A DNA stretch of 64,000 nucleotides from Icerya purchasi (lineage: Eukaryota > Arthropoda > Insecta > Hemiptera > Monophlebidae): assembly GCA_039619475.1 (NCBI GenBank), contig CM077115.1, forward strand, positions 309,518,734-309,582,733, written 5' to 3'. A program made the position numbers and the translations under genes. The notes below the pieces were generated by a model, which did no database searches, was not told the origin of the DNA, and saw nothing but the letters and a program-made list of their open reading frames with translations. Positions 33,967 through 46,045 of this stretch are shown piece by piece (the stretch's first letter is position 1; each line of letters starts with the position of its first letter).

Positions 33967-34813
33967 ATGTTTCACGCGCGTGCTACGATCATGAGTGAAT
34001 GTCAAGTGCCGACCGCCGTTGCGCAACGTATTGTCATTCGTTTTTTAGTACGGGAAGACGTTAAAAACACGGAAATTTTTCTGCGTTTGCAAAATCAGTT
34101 CGGTAGTGAGTGCCTGAGTAGGGCTGCTGTGTTCAAATGGGCCAAAGCGTTCAAGGATGGCCGCGAAACCGTCGAGAATGAGCCGCATGATCGTCGACGG
34201 CGAACCAGCATCACCCAAGACAACATTCGCCGCGTAACACAACTCATTTTGGAGGACCCTAGGAGGAATGTTCGAGACATTTCGGCTGAACTCGGCATCA
34301 GTATTGGTAGTGTAGAGTCTATCATTCACGAACACCTTCACTATTGCAAAATAACGGCGCGATGAGTTCCTAAACTGTTGAACTTCGAGCAAAAATTCAC
34401 GCGGTTGGAAGTTTGTCGCCGCTTGCTGACGTGATACGAGGCGTAGGGGAACAGTTTTTTAACGCGAATCTTCACTACAGACGAAACATGGGTACACTAT
34501 TACACTCCCAAAAGCAAGGTGTCGTCTAAACAGTAGAGGAAGAAGGAGGAAGGGGCGCTAGTCAAAGCAAAAATAACCAGGTCCACGGGTAAGGTATGCG
34601 TACCGTGTTCTGCGTCCGACGGGGCGTGCTGTACGTCGACTTCCTGCGCACACAACGTTACATCAATGCTGCATACTACTCTAACCTTCTGAAAACACAC
34701 GTGAAACCCTCTTATCGCTCGAAACGGAGGAGCATTCCAGTGCGAAGTGCGATTCTTCTCCAGGATAACGCGCGCCCTCATACCGCGCGTCTCGCGTTCG
34801 ATACAATATCGGA
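33967..34813 (+). pseudogene. mariner transposase, N-terminal and central part (broken)
   Basis: The frame 33967-34365 encodes the paired helix-turn-helix DNA-binding region (VAQRIVIRFLVREDVKNTEI, FKWAKAFKDGRE, DISAELGISIGSVESII). Coding sequence then continues in shifting frames to FTTDETWVHYY (about 34476), with the first catalytic Asp, and LLQDNARPHTA (about 34760), with the second. It stops at the T-run of the inserted retrotransposon. At least one stop and two frame changes disable it. Confidence 0.9.
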
Positions 34814-36945
34814 TTTTTTTTTTTTTTTTTTTTTTTATATTTAAATAATTTGCGGGTTCCACAAGGCAAATGCCCGTCTGTGGGTTCCCAACATAATTAT
34901 ATCGTTTATTCACAAATATAATACATCTTAATGCTGACACATTATATTGATCTTATATCTATTACTTAATTATACTTAAGCTTTTATTTTCACTGAATTA
35001 CATCTCATTTTTAAAACAAATACATTCATGCCCAACATCCATTCTAAAGCAATATTTACTCTTAAACCAAAATGTATGCAGCTAAAGAAAGGAGCTACCG
35101 TGCATTGTTTTTTATAAACCTTATTAAATTTTTTATGTACCTTATTTATAATTATTCTCTTTGTTCGTTTTCTTCGTCTATTTTTTCTCAATCTTTGCAC
35201 CACGCTATCAACCAAATTTTAATTTTGTCTTTCCATATTTTCAAATTGTCTTCGTCTTTAATTTCCTTTGGTATGTGACCCAAAATTTGACTCCAAATTT
35301 CCTCTTCAACATTTTCAATTTTATTGTTAACCCATTTAGGTCTTATAATAGATAATTTGTCATAGTTTCTAGTCTCATAAACCTTTTCCCTTGTCGGTAA
35401 TATTCTTTTTTCTGTTTTATATCTTAATAGTTTACTGTAATAAAAAAACATTTTTGGAGACATTTCTTTATTATTATCCCACCACGTAGTATCCCTTGTG
35501 AGATTCGTATTTCTTCAGTTCGGTAAAATTATTTTTAAACATCTTTTTTGTAACTTACTAATTTTCCTTAATTCTGTTTTTTTTGCCTCCCCCTAAATTT
35601 CAATTCCGTATCTGATTCTAGACATTATTAATGAGTCAAAATATAATCTTGTGGTTTTGTAATTCATAACCTGTTTTAATTTGTATAAAGCCGGTATAGT
35701 CTGCCTGATTTTCCTCGCAATATTATCAATGTGACCTTTCCATGTTAACGCCTTATCAAATGTAATTCCAAGATACTTAAAATTATCAACCGTTTCTATC
35801 GGGTCACAACAGCAAACTTCCGCTCCATGAAGACAATCTACATTATGCAATACTATTTTGGGAATGAATTTTCTAAATCTACTTGGTGTTCTTACATGCA
35901 TAAATTTTGATTTATTGGCATTTATTACTAATTCTTTGTCGTGTACCCATCTGCAGACCTTATTCAAGTCCTCTTGAAGCATCCTTTCCGCAATTTCTAC
36001 GTCTCGGTGTTCCATTACTAGAGCAATATCGTCGGCATGTGCGTAAATTTTAGCATTCGTAACACAGTTTTGTACGGAGTTCAGGTAAATTAGAAACAGT
36101 AACGGGGCTAATATAGTTCCTTGTCCCACTCCATATTTCGTTTTCCCTATATCGCTATATTCATTCCCAACTTTCACTAAGCATTCCCTTTCATGTAAAT
36201 AACCTCTAAACCAATTGAGAAATTTCCCTGTTATTCCAATTTTAATTAGATCCTCTATCAAAATTTCCCTATCAACTAAATCAAAAGCCTTAGTAAGATC
36301 TAAAAAAACTACCAGAAATTGTTTTCCGGATGCTAACCCTTTATTTATATCAGATGAAAATGTCCTGAGCAGTGTTATCGTAGATTTCCCCTTTCTAAAC
36401 CTAAATTGGTTATGAAATATTAGATTGTTCTCTTCCAGGTACATTTTAAGGTGATGACCTACATAATGCTCAACCACTTTCGCAATAATTGAAATTAATG
36501 TAATTGGTCTATAGTTTTCACAGAGTTTTTTATCCCCGCTTTTGTATATTGGTCTTATTATCCCTATTTTTAACTCCTTGGGGAATTTACCTTCTTTTAC
36601 CGATTCATTAATTATTTTTGTTAACAATGGAGCGAGCTTTTTTATGTGTGAAATTATATTTTTCACTCGGATACCGTCGTACCCTTGAGCTTTATTCGGC
36701 TTCATTTTTTAAATTATGGTTTCTATCGCATCATTCGTAGCTTGTGGAATGTAAAATGACGTAATCGTTGTATTAATATAGTCGGCCTTAATAAAGCTGG
36801 TACCACAATTGTGTTTCAGTTTTTGTTTTTTTATATCCTCCACATAGTAATTTTGAAATTTATTAGCCGCATTTCGATACCCATCGAAATTCGCCCCTAT
36901 AACCTCATCTATGATTGCAGTTTTTTTTTACACATTATTTGATCT
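34814..36945 (-). mobile_element. CR1/Jockey-superfamily non-LTR element inserted in the mariner
   Basis: It is bounded on the left by a T-run (34814-34836), the poly-A tail on the minus strand, and on the right by mariner sequence resuming near 36950. Only the RT half of the ORF is present, so the copy is 5'-truncated. The target duplication is short: GAT precedes the T-run and recurs at the right junction, consistent with the mariner codons ...ISD|L. Confidence 0.8.
35593..36705 (-). pseudogene. reverse transcriptase (370-aa frame) of the inserted non-LTR element
   Basis: The frame has the ordered RT motifs NKAQGYDGI, IIRPIYKSGDKKLCENYRPI, NQFRFRKGKST, FLDLTKAFDLVD (first catalytic Asp), GVGQGTILAPLLFLIYLN, and YAHADDIALV (catalytic Asp pair). 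The thumb segment FKYLGITFDKALTWKGHID follows. An in-frame TAA just upstream of Met 1 separates it from DYINTTITSFYIPQATNDAI in the same frame, so the true ORF was longer. Downstream, another frame (35463-35188) carries the C-terminal tail. No RNase H domain is seen, unlike family A. Confidence 0.85.
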
Positions 36946-36949
36946 ATGA

Positions 36950-37194
36950 GGTGAGAGGTAATGTAACACCCCCCCTACAGTCCGGATTTATCACCCTGCG
37001 ATTACCACATGTTTGGACCCCTGATAGAAGCCCTCGGAGGTCAAAGATTCAACACCGGCGACGAGGTAGAGGAGTTCGTGCGCACATAGCTGTCCGAGTT
37101 TCCCAAGGAATTCTTCGATACCGGTATCAAAAAGCTTCCGGAGAGGTGGAACAAATGTGTAACTAGTGACGGGGAGTACCTAGAAAAACTGTAA
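36950..37194 (+). pseudogene. mariner transposase, C-terminal part
   Basis: After the insertion the transposase resumes: YSPDLSPCDYHMFGPLIEAL (about 36976), carrying the third catalytic Asp of the D,D34D triad. It continues with GDEVEEFVRTWLSEFPKEFF and LPERWNKCVTSDGEYLEKL, ending at TAA 37192-37194. A frame change separates the two halves of this block. Confidence 0.88.
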
Positions 37195-37269
37195 ATTTTT
37201 GTAAATTGTTTCGATAATAAATAAACGTGTCAGCGCCTTTGTCTCGATCATATTTGAACCACCCTCGTA

Positions 37270-38030
37270 GCTTGATGAGCGAATGGGTATGAGAGCAGGA
37301 TGAAACTTGAAATACCTGCTTGGCCTTTTATTAAAAAGTGGTATTTTATGAGGAAAAAATCTTCCGCTGTTAAAAAACTGTACTGAATTGTTTAGGATTT
37401 TAGATAAATTATACGTAATTTGATATCTAATGGTTACAGAAGGGATTTTAGTCTCCGTCGAAAGACAAGCAGTTAGGAATGATCGAATATTTCCCGTAAT
37501 AAGGCTGAAGTTTGTATATTTTGAATAGTATTTAATTCGTTTAAGAGGGATTTAATCGTAGAAATGAGAACCATAGTTCAAGTTGAACTTTATTACGCAT
37601 TTATAAAGCAAGGCTGCATAGTCACCGGGTTCCCATCCCAAGAGAGATTACTAATAGCCTTAATGGGGTTAAAAATTTTCAAAAATTTGATTATAATACG
37701 CTGTTTCCAAATTAGTTTGGAATGTCAATAATGCAGCACCCCAGGTATTTAACGTGTTTATTTGTGGTTATCAGTTTATAGTTCGCGGATTATAAAGTCG
37801 GAGAGAAGACGCGGTCATAGTTGATTTTAATGGCGAAATGGACAGCCCAATATTATGAAAAGATTATATTACATCTGTTAATGTGTGACTGAAATTCTTG
37901 AATACAATTGGGTATAATTTATTGCGAGACATAAACAAAATGTTCATATGCGTAGGCTAAAGTTTGAAGAGAGAGACGTGATAAATTTTAAATACTTTTT
38001 GCCGCAGAGTCCGAAAAAAAAACGATAGCA
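37270..38030 (-). pseudogene. Jockey-like non-LTR relic, 5' block
   Basis: Minus-strand broken frames read HVKYLGC, then a SxxWDGNP...LNTIQNIQTSALL...VFRRRLKSL series. This is the C-terminal RT region of Jockey/I-type elements (compare LDIIQNSCLRLCLGAL...LSVRR in family A). It stops at the mariner TA and is continued by 33880-33050. It is the oldest layer of the nest. Confidence 0.55.
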
Positions 38031-38879
38031 GTTAAAAGACGGTTTTTTTTTTTATTTTTATTTTTGCAAGCGAAGAAGATGCTGGTTCAATATAAAGGGC
38101 GCGTGAAATATTTTTTTTCCTCTCTCACTACATAAAATTATACTTAACAAACCTGTTTCTTATGTTTATTAATTAATAGTTGAAGAACTAATTTTTTGAA
38201 ATTTATTATATTGCTATTATTTTATTCAGTTATTTGATTATTATTGTTATTATTTTACAACTTATTAATAAACTGTATTAAATTTGTAAAATCATTTTAA
38301 TTTTGCGTTTTGAAAATAATCTTATTTTTATCTCTCATTTATTATTTAAGAGTTGTACAGGCATTTAAAAAACGTCTAAATAATGTTATTTTTGTGTGAA
38401 ATTTGAAGAAGTGACTTTTTTATCTTGACTTTCGGTTTTCAACTGAAAAATTTACTTTATTAATGGTTAACACTTGCGCGCATAGCAGTGACATGCATGC
38501 AGATATCAATATACAGACACATATTTGGCCTTGCATAATGACTATTAAAAATGAAACATTTACAATATAAGTTTCCGTGACGTGGTCTTGTATACATATA
38601 TGTATTTACCGTTCAACGAAAACGTACAAATAGGTAGTTAGGGCAAGGTGGCATATTTGTGTTATGATTGCACATAATTATGTTATCATGAACGCTGCAG
38701 CAGTTAACTGATTATTACTTTTTTGAAAGACAAAAAACTGTTGATTCAACCGATATTCCGAAATATTTGCGCATTTTTTCTTAAATATAACTAATGACAG
38801 TGGTTTACAAACAGAACCACATTAAAAATAACAACACATATACTGAAAAATAATACATAATGACTCATCAGCGCAATGA

Positions 38880-40420
38880 TTCTGTGTTCTGAGCATGCTT
38901 GTGAGTTGTTTTTCTTCAGTATTGCGTAAAAAATTTACAGCTTTGAAGTCTTCAGGTGACGTATCCTAATCGTAAACCTTGTTGATGATTTTCAGTAGCT
39001 CTTTTTCATAACTTGGTTTAAGACGTTTGAGATTAAGTCAGCGCGAATAGAATTTTCTCCCTATCGCTTTATGTCTTCTGGCTTTTTCGACAGCGTTTCT
39101 TAGCTCCCACATTTCTATCTTTAGTGCTGCTCCTTGCGTACTACTATCCGCTTGAGATGGCCGTGAATCGTCGCCGTAAAGCTCTTGCATATAGTTTATC
39201 CACGCCTCCTACGTTTCTTTGCTATTCACGCAGTATTTTCCATCTCTGCCTCACCTATATGCTATTCCGTTTCTTTTCTTCTTGTGGCTGTCTGGTTCTG
39301 GTATATAGCTCTCTTTCATTGCACCGTGCTTACAATTCTTCAATTTCTTCGCATTTTTTCTTATACCAATAGTCTTTTCACTTCTGCGCATTCCCTTACT
39401 ATACTTTTATTCAGATTGTCGTATTCCTGACTAGATTTATTCTTTATTTTTCCAGTGTCATCTATTTGACGCAGTATTTCTTACGTTTATGATTCTTCTC
39501 ATTTCCGGTTGGTATTTATTAGTTTTCCATGCGGCTCGCATGTGTTCGGCATGCTTATCTAGGTTGGTGTTTGCCCCACTTTGCCTTTCTAGTTCTTCTT
39601 GAAACCTCTTTTCTAGCTCATTCACTTTGAGTTTGTCGAAATCTAATGGTTGCGATTATTCTTTCTCGCTTTTGAGACTTTTCGGAACTATTTTGCACTT
39701 AGCAACCAGCATCTTGTGATCACTATTACAATTAGTATCTGGATAAGAGTGACAATTTTTGATAGCATTTCCATATCGTTTATTTATAATCTGATTTTTG
39801 GGCCAATCCACGTGTACAGTCTTCGTTTGTGTCGTTTAAACCATGTGCTACATATTATTAGATGATATATTTCTCTAAATGCCCTCGTTCATTTTGTTCA
39901 CCGAGTGCATGTTTCCCGCCGTATATATTTTTTTAGTTAACTTTTAAACTTTCTTTTTACTATTTTTGATTTATTTCTGTCACAGGATCTGCTCGAACCA
40001 TTGCATTAATATCTCCTATTATGTTTGTGCGCTTTTTTCCCTCTTCAAGGTCGCTGTAAAACCGTTCTATTTCTACAGTATTACCATGTGCAGTTGGCGC
40101 GCGTACACTTGAATTATTACAATCGGTTTAGGCTTAATTTTAATTCTCACAAAAATTATTCTATCCGATTTTAGGATAATCACGCTGATTTTATCTTTTA
40201 TTTTGCTGTTCATTAGCATTCCTACTTCCCGCATTCGCGTCTATCTTTTTCAGCGTGTGTATCATTTTGTTATGCTTATCTGCTTTCCCTTCCATTCCCT
40301 CTCCATCTGGTTTCGCTTATTCCTAGTATGTCGCTGTTCAATATTACGTTCGCGAGTTTTTGCCGATTTTTGATGTTCCAAGTAGCGATGTTGATAAAAT
40401 TCTATCGGGTTTTCATTCCG
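38880..40420 (-). pseudogene. degraded RTE/CFDP2-like element (endonuclease and linker)
   Basis: On the minus strand, broken frames show NIATWNIKNRQKLAN then LGISETRWRGNG (about 40390-40290), with the catalytic Glu present. Next come IIGDINAMVRADP (about 40020-39980), TWFKRHKRRLYTW (about 39842-39800) and a long charged linker. This is the same domain order as the 29302-30903 ORF, but heavily mutated. A leader-like stretch continues to about 40650. Confidence 0.65.
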
Positions 40421-41280
40421 CGAATTTTTCGCATCACCCCATATCTTGACAAATGAGAAGCAGCCTGGCGGAAACTTAGAGCCCTTGGTTCATCATTATT
40501 CATAATGCAGTTCTAGGATTGGTTAACGACGTTGTTATTACGTTGCCTTCCGCCATGATTTTCTGTTAGGGTTCACTTCCCTAGCCGAGAGAATCCGGTG
40601 ACGCCGGATGCTTGCTTACTCGCTCTAGACTGATATACTTCAATCCAACTACTAGGGCGCATTGTCACGAGAAAGTTGCTGATAGACCGCTGTTGTTACA
40701 ACTGCGGTAAAAAAAAAGAAGCTTAACGGTATTTATTAGTAGGGACACTTTTGGCAAGTGCACTTTCATCCGATTTTCTATCAGCGATGTAAAGTTCTGT
40801 TTTAACTTTCCTAATCAACACTAACCCCGTCCAGCTAGAAAATGACCACCCTGTACAACGTGAACATAACACTCACCTGGTTGTTGTTTCGTTTCGCCGT
40901 CGGTGAGATTAGCACCATGCGACGCTCGAGTGACTATTTACTAACTTACTACAGAAGGTAACGTTACTCTTACAGTAACCTGTTCTTCGCAGAGCTTATT
41001 TATCATACTTTTTTTTATTTTACATTATTTCACGGTTGGGCATATTCGTTTTGGTTTCTCCAACTGCTTTTCTACCCGTTTCCCCCTTCCAAAACATGTA
41101 TCCAGAGTTAAAGAGTCGATTTTTTCCAATTACTACTTTTATTTTTTTTTTTAAGTGTCGTTTCATTTTTAGGCGAAATGAAAACTTATCAGAACAGAGA
41201 CGTTAGAAAATTGCAATTTCTTACATTGTTCTCGGAACAGCGATTCTAATCGACATTTTGCAATTTTTTTACATGTGTGA

Positions 41281-41523
41281 CGGTCGCTGAGAAAAGGTAC
41301 ATAGTGTGTCAAAAATGCGATTTTGACTTAACAACGGTTTCGAGTACTTGAAAAAGCACATGCGCTTTAACATGAAATAGATGCAACTGGTGAAAACACA
41401 TCCTCTTGTAAATCGTAATTGTATGTTTAAAATTACCTTAAGGTGTATTATACTGTGAAACTTAAAAACCCTTTTTCCTCGATTAATTATTTTCTGACAC
41501 TATGCACCTTTTCTCAGCGACCG
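41281..41523. mobile_element. small MITE with about 28-bp inverted termini
   Basis: CGGTCGCTGAGAAAAGGT starts the left end (41281), and its exact reverse complement ends the right (41523). The pairing extends through CATAGTGT with one mismatch. The element is 243 bases with no coding frame. Flanks show no clear target duplication. Confidence 0.75.
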
Positions 41524-41850
41524 ATATTGTGGTGAACCGCGAATACCGAAATATAGTTAGATCTATTATTAAAATATTTATTATTTAAATCGATAAAATT
41601 AATATAACGTAAATTAAAACTCATTTATATTCATTATATTAGTTTGGAAATTTATTGTTTTCGTATATATTTCGGAATTTTGTTAACGTAATAACGTACC
41701 TTTGTATATCAGGGAAGTTTCTTCTCGTTTTAGATCTTCGTTTGGAAACATTTAACGTTAATTTAATCAGTTATTCCTTATATTTGTATTACTTCAACAA
41801 TGATGAAGTTGAGTATAGTAGGTGAACGATAATGTGCTGGAGTGTACGGC

Positions 41851-42257
41851 CAAGACCGTGTTCACGGGGGGGGTTAACCCCCCCCATGAGAACTGAAATA
41901 GTTATTATAAATACAAAAAAATCTGAAAAAAATCACAAATTTAAAATAAATATTGATGATTTTTTAGGGTGTTTTTACCTACTTTTAAAAGAAAAAAGAA
42001 AAAATATGCTGCATATTTTTAGGTACTTCATTAATATTTTATGCAAAAAAAATTTTATTACGAGTATAATTAATAACATATGTAATTTTTATTAATGTTC
42101 ATATACGGGGTAATTCATTTATGTAAATTATTAATATATAAATAAAAATGATGGAAATTGTTAATAGTACAAATATTAGTGAAAAATGTATTATAAAATA
42201 AATATGCAAAGAAAACTTTCACCCCCCCCCCTTCCAAAATTCTGGGCACGGGCCTGC
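41851..42257 (+). mobile_element. hAT MITE family M, copy 1 (full length, TSD)
   Basis: TGTACGGC flanks the copy at 41843-41850 and 42258-42265, a perfect 8-bp duplication. The left end is CAAGACCGTGTTCACGG and the reversed right end is GCAGGCCCGTGCCCAG. The body has a C/G-run near the left end, ATGAGAACTGAAATAGTT, then an AT-rich centre. It shares extended similarity with copies at 44352, 54752 and 57256. There is no coding frame. Confidence 0.88.
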
Positions 42258-42279
42258 TGTACGGCGACTATACTTGATA

Positions 42280-42540
42280 CATCTCATTGTTGTGTTTTCT
42301 TTTTCTTCTTTAAGCCTTTTGACACCATAATTTGGCGCAGGCCTCTCCCAAATTTTTCCACCGTTGCCTGTCCCGAGCCTCGCGTATCCATGTATGACCT
42401 GCCTGTCCTATTATGTCACCTGTCCATCTTCTTGGGGGTCTTCCTCGTTTTCGCCTTCCAGTGTATCGTTGGCAGTTCAATATCTCCTTCGTCCATCTGC
42501 CGTCTGTCATTCGTATTGTTGTGTTTAGTTAACGTAATTC
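42280..42540 (-). pseudogene. 3' end of an RTE-like retrotransposon ORF
   Basis: The minus frame 42510-42310 contains RRKRGRPPRRWTGDI then REARDRQRWKNLGEA, the basic C-terminal signature of RTE/CFDP2-type ORFs. An A-rich GAAGAAAAAG tail follows (about 42315-42297). It is 5'-truncated. A related 3' end is at 57850-58232. Confidence 0.72.
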
Positions 42541-44351
42541 ACTACTGTACTACATGCAGTTACATTGAAGTATCCCGATTCGATGATAGCGCGGTATCTT
42601 TTGATTATTGCGGAAAATTTTTATGTCGACTTCGGTTCGTTTGCCAATCGTCGTCGGTGTACTTTCAGTCTAGTCTGTCGCTCTTTTTCGTCGAGAAGTT
42701 TGCTACAGCATCCGCTCAGCCTGCTCTGTTCGGTTTTCGGTTTTTGTTAAAAGTGTCGTAATTTCGCGTACGGATAACGCAACTCATAGGGAACAGGAGG
42801 TATATAACGATATGAAAAACAAAGCGATTTGTTTGTATTACGGAATTTGGTAGAGCAGCATTACATCTCATATGTAGATCATCATTTTTCAGACATTTAA
42901 CGGGTAATTAATTAGCCGGAGAAGCTCAGTTCTTAATTTTTGAACATTTCGAATGGTCCGTGGTCGTTTTATCAATCTGCCCAAGAAAATAAGTACACCT
43001 TTTGAACGCTTCGAACGATATCTGTATCACTTTGTTAAACATGTAGCCAATTCGTAACGCGTTTTTTTCATGTTGCATTTATTTATTTATTTATTTATTC
43101 GACGACTTTTATTTTGGCCCATATATTAATGCGGTAGGCGTAACTGGAACGCAATAAAAAATCTCGGAGAAATACAGAAAAAAAAATAATTCTGTAGCGG
43201 CGTACGTTTAAAGTGCCATCAGTGCGACGTTGGAATGTTGTCAAGAATGTGGATGAGTATATTTTTCGTTTATGGGGAAATCGGCCGGCACGCCAAGTCT
43301 GGCGACGACTTCGCAGTCTATTATGGAGTTGGTCGGGCTCGTCCTATGTGCTTTATTCACGTATAATTAACTTCTGTCAGGCGGCGCAAATCATTTAGTG
43401 CAAAAATTTAGCTTGAAAACGACCAAGGCTCGTGGCAAATTTGCACGTTGCAGTATACTGACCGTTACGGCAGCGGGTAGCATTTATGCGGGCAAAAATT
43501 TGCCAAAAATATCTGTCATCTCGCAAATGTGACGGTAGAAGTCTTTGGTCTCTCGAGCGACTTCAACTCGTGCCCAGATGATAACTGCATAAAATGATAC
43601 GGTTAATTGGGTGTGATAAATAAACGTAGGCGCTCCGACACACCAACGAGCATATGATAAATTGAACCTTTCTTTTTTCTTTTTCTTTTTAATTATCGTT
43701 TGCCACACGCGATCGCTAATTACGAGAAGCATTTTTGCAATGAAATGCACGATGCAAGCGCACTCCGGTCGAAAAGACAGGTCCCCGTTTTTTGATATAC
43801 ATTTCTTGTTTTTGCATATTGCATGCAATCGGTCTCTTAGTCCGTAGAATTTTGAATCGCGGCGAGACGCAATTGAAATTACACGTGTTCATTTAATTGC
43901 GAAATCGCTCATGTCATTAAGTTCTGCCGCCGCTACTGTTTGACGGCAGAACCTTTTGATGTTATAGAATCGAGGGGATACGTAGCGTAAATTTAAAAAA
44001 AGTAATTAAAATCGTTACTCTATATTACGTTGTTTATCATCATCATCATTGTTTCTTAGTAAAAAAAAGTAATAATTATTTTTGTAATGGAATTTAAAAA
44101 CTTTATTTAACGCTGACCTAAAAATTTTCTTTCCCCTGAAACAAAACCGACACAATGACGAAAAGTGTGCTGTAGCTCTTTTTGTTATTACACGCGATCT
44201 GTAAGATATGTAATTTAAAATAAAAACAGAGCAGAATATACAAAAAATAATACGAAGTATTAAAGTTATTATTATTTTCAACATGTGAATTTATCATATA
44301 TTTTATGAACCCTTCTGTAAATTATTCTCGGTACTTTTACGTACACGAACC
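42541..44351. other. no clear gene; a TTTA microsatellite, a hairpin and a weak mariner-like tail
   Basis: (TTTA)n lies at about 43077-43100. GTTCTGCCG (43921-43929) and CGGCAGAAC (43944-43952) form a 9-bp stem. The + frame starting near 43213 reads VRRWNVVKNVDEYIF, faintly like a mariner C-terminus (RW...V..DGxYxE), but no TIR was found. The rest is unassigned. Confidence 0.4.
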
Positions 44352-44656
44352 CAGGCCCGTGCCCAGAATTTTGGAAAGGGGGGATTTTGAAAATTTTCTT
44401 CGCATATTTATTTTATAAATAAAAATACATTTTTCATTAATATTAATGCTATTAATAATTTTCATAATTTTGATTTATATATTAATAATTTAAATAAACG
44501 AATTACTGTATAAACGTTAATAAAAAGTACATACGTTATTGATTATACTCGTAACAAAAAATTTTTCCTTAAGAGATTAATGAAGTACCCCTAAGCTATT
44601 TCAGTTCTCATGGGGGGGGGGTAACCCCCAAAACCCACCCCGTGGGTACGTCTTTG
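44352..44656 (-). mobile_element. hAT MITE family M, copy 2 (inverted, TSD)
   Basis: CACGAACC flanks the copy exactly at 44344-44351 and 44657-44664. The left end CAGGCCCGTGCCCAGAATTT is the reverse complement of the right end of copy 1. The right end reversed reads CAAAGACGTACCCACGG. It is shorter than copy 1 because part of the AT-rich centre is missing. Confidence 0.9.
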
Positions 44657-45419
44657 CACGAACCCACAGAAAAACTTAATCGAAATAGTCGGAAAAAGAG
44701 GTTACGATTGAGAGATGGTGTACAAAAAATGAAATAAAGTCGCAGAAGAAAAGAGGAAAGAGTAAACAGATTGAAAGACGATCACAAAGTCACAGAGACA
44801 ATATCAGGTAATTGAAATAGCGACTAGAATAAATGTAAATAATGCCACGTAGAATAAATCATTTGTAAAAATTTAACCGAAAGGAGAAAAAAAAACGACA
44901 CTGAGAAATATACAAATGTGGAGAAATAAAGGAACCTACGATACTAGCAGGTGTCTCCTGGAACTATCAATAAAAACGATCACATAGACTCGTAAAATTC
45001 TTTTCCAGAAAGAAAAAGTTGGACAGATTTTTCTTTTTTTTTGGGGGGGGGGGGCATAGAAGTGATGAAAAAAAATAAGGAAGATTATTATGTAAAAAAA
45101 AAGAAAAACAAACAAAGTTGAAATAGAAATTTCATTAGGAACGAAGCGCTAGTTCCTGCGAATGGAAAACTAGGTAAGGATAAGTCAGGAGGAAAGAAAC
45201 GGTAGATGTTTGAAAAAGAAGCGATAGCCTAAATAGGATATTTTTTAATTGAATGGAGAAGCGCATTCAGTAAGAACGGCTGAGGTAGTAAACTCCGGGG
45301 TAAAATCGAAGGCGAGAACGGCAGATAAGTAAAATCAAATTCGGAACAGATGATAAACTTTTTTATAAGAAGGTGGGAACGAAAGTTTCGTATTCTCATT
45401 TAGGAGAGGATTTACATAA
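44657..45419. other. intergenic, nothing recognised
   Basis: Purine-rich sequence with a T/G run near 45034-45053. No frame or repeat ends were recognised. Confidence 0.5.
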
Positions 45420-46045
45420 TACCCTTTATCAATCAATCTCCCTTATTTCTCTTTTAATTTCGCCGATCTCTACCATCCTCCAAATATGTTTACTGTACCT
45501 ACCCTCTCCAAGTTTCTTCCGCAGGCCCCAATTAGACGGGAATTCTACAGTATTATCAATTCTCATTTTCCTTCGCATGCAACCGTGTTTACAGATGGTT
45601 CGAAGAGGCCGGATGGTGCCTAAGCTTCTTTTATCCTTCCAAACTTTGACTTTTCAGAATCTTTTCGTCTGCCACCGTTCTGTTCCATATCCACAGCCAA
45701 ATTACATCAGGCTATCCTACGTTCCATTATTTTCATGTCCTTCAATCACTTTTCCTCTAAATTCTTGATTATATCTGACTCCATGGCCGCCCTTTAGGCC
45801 ATTGCCTCTTTGTATTGTCCTCTCCACTCAAACGAAGAACTTGTTAATCATGTGTTTATTGAGTGTTTATTTTTTTCTGCTGAACGTTCAGCTTTCTGCT
45901 CCAGTTTACTGCGACTTGGTCTTCTTACTCCATATTGCGCCTGTTATATTCCGTCTTTTCCTTCTCTACACATCGTTCCTACTATTTGACTTCCTCCTAA
46001 CAATATCTGACCGTATCAAGATACGACTTATTTTCCTTTTCTAAT
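45420..46045 (+). pseudogene. family A non-LTR copy with an internal deletion
   Basis: On the + strand the sequence reads EFYSIINSHFPSHATVFTDG (about 45540-45600), then SESFRLPPFCS, matching the family A region before and into RNase H. Soon afterwards it jumps to ELVNHVFIECLFFSAERSAF (about 45838-45895) and LLRLGLLTPYCACYI, matching the extreme C-terminus. Most of the RNase H domain is therefore deleted. Frames shift at several places. Confidence 0.78.

Larger units (their letters stand above)
33883..37267 (+). mobile_element. mariner element with 30-bp TIRs, split by a retrotransposon
   Basis: Terminal inverted repeats at 33883-33912 and 37238-37267 match at 29 of 30 bases (CGAGGATGG/CGAGGGTGG...GACAAA) and are flanked by TA (33881-33882 and 37268-37269), the mariner target. 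Removing the insertion at 34814-36945 leaves about 1.25 kb, a normal mariner size. The nearly identical TIRs suggest relatively recent mobilisation, yet the transposase is frameshifted and interrupted. Confidence 0.93.

Noticed and set aside
43213..43398. Possible mariner C-terminus
   Set aside because: Only one weak motif (RRWNVVKNVDEY) and no TIR or catalytic block nearby; mentioned only in the regional note.
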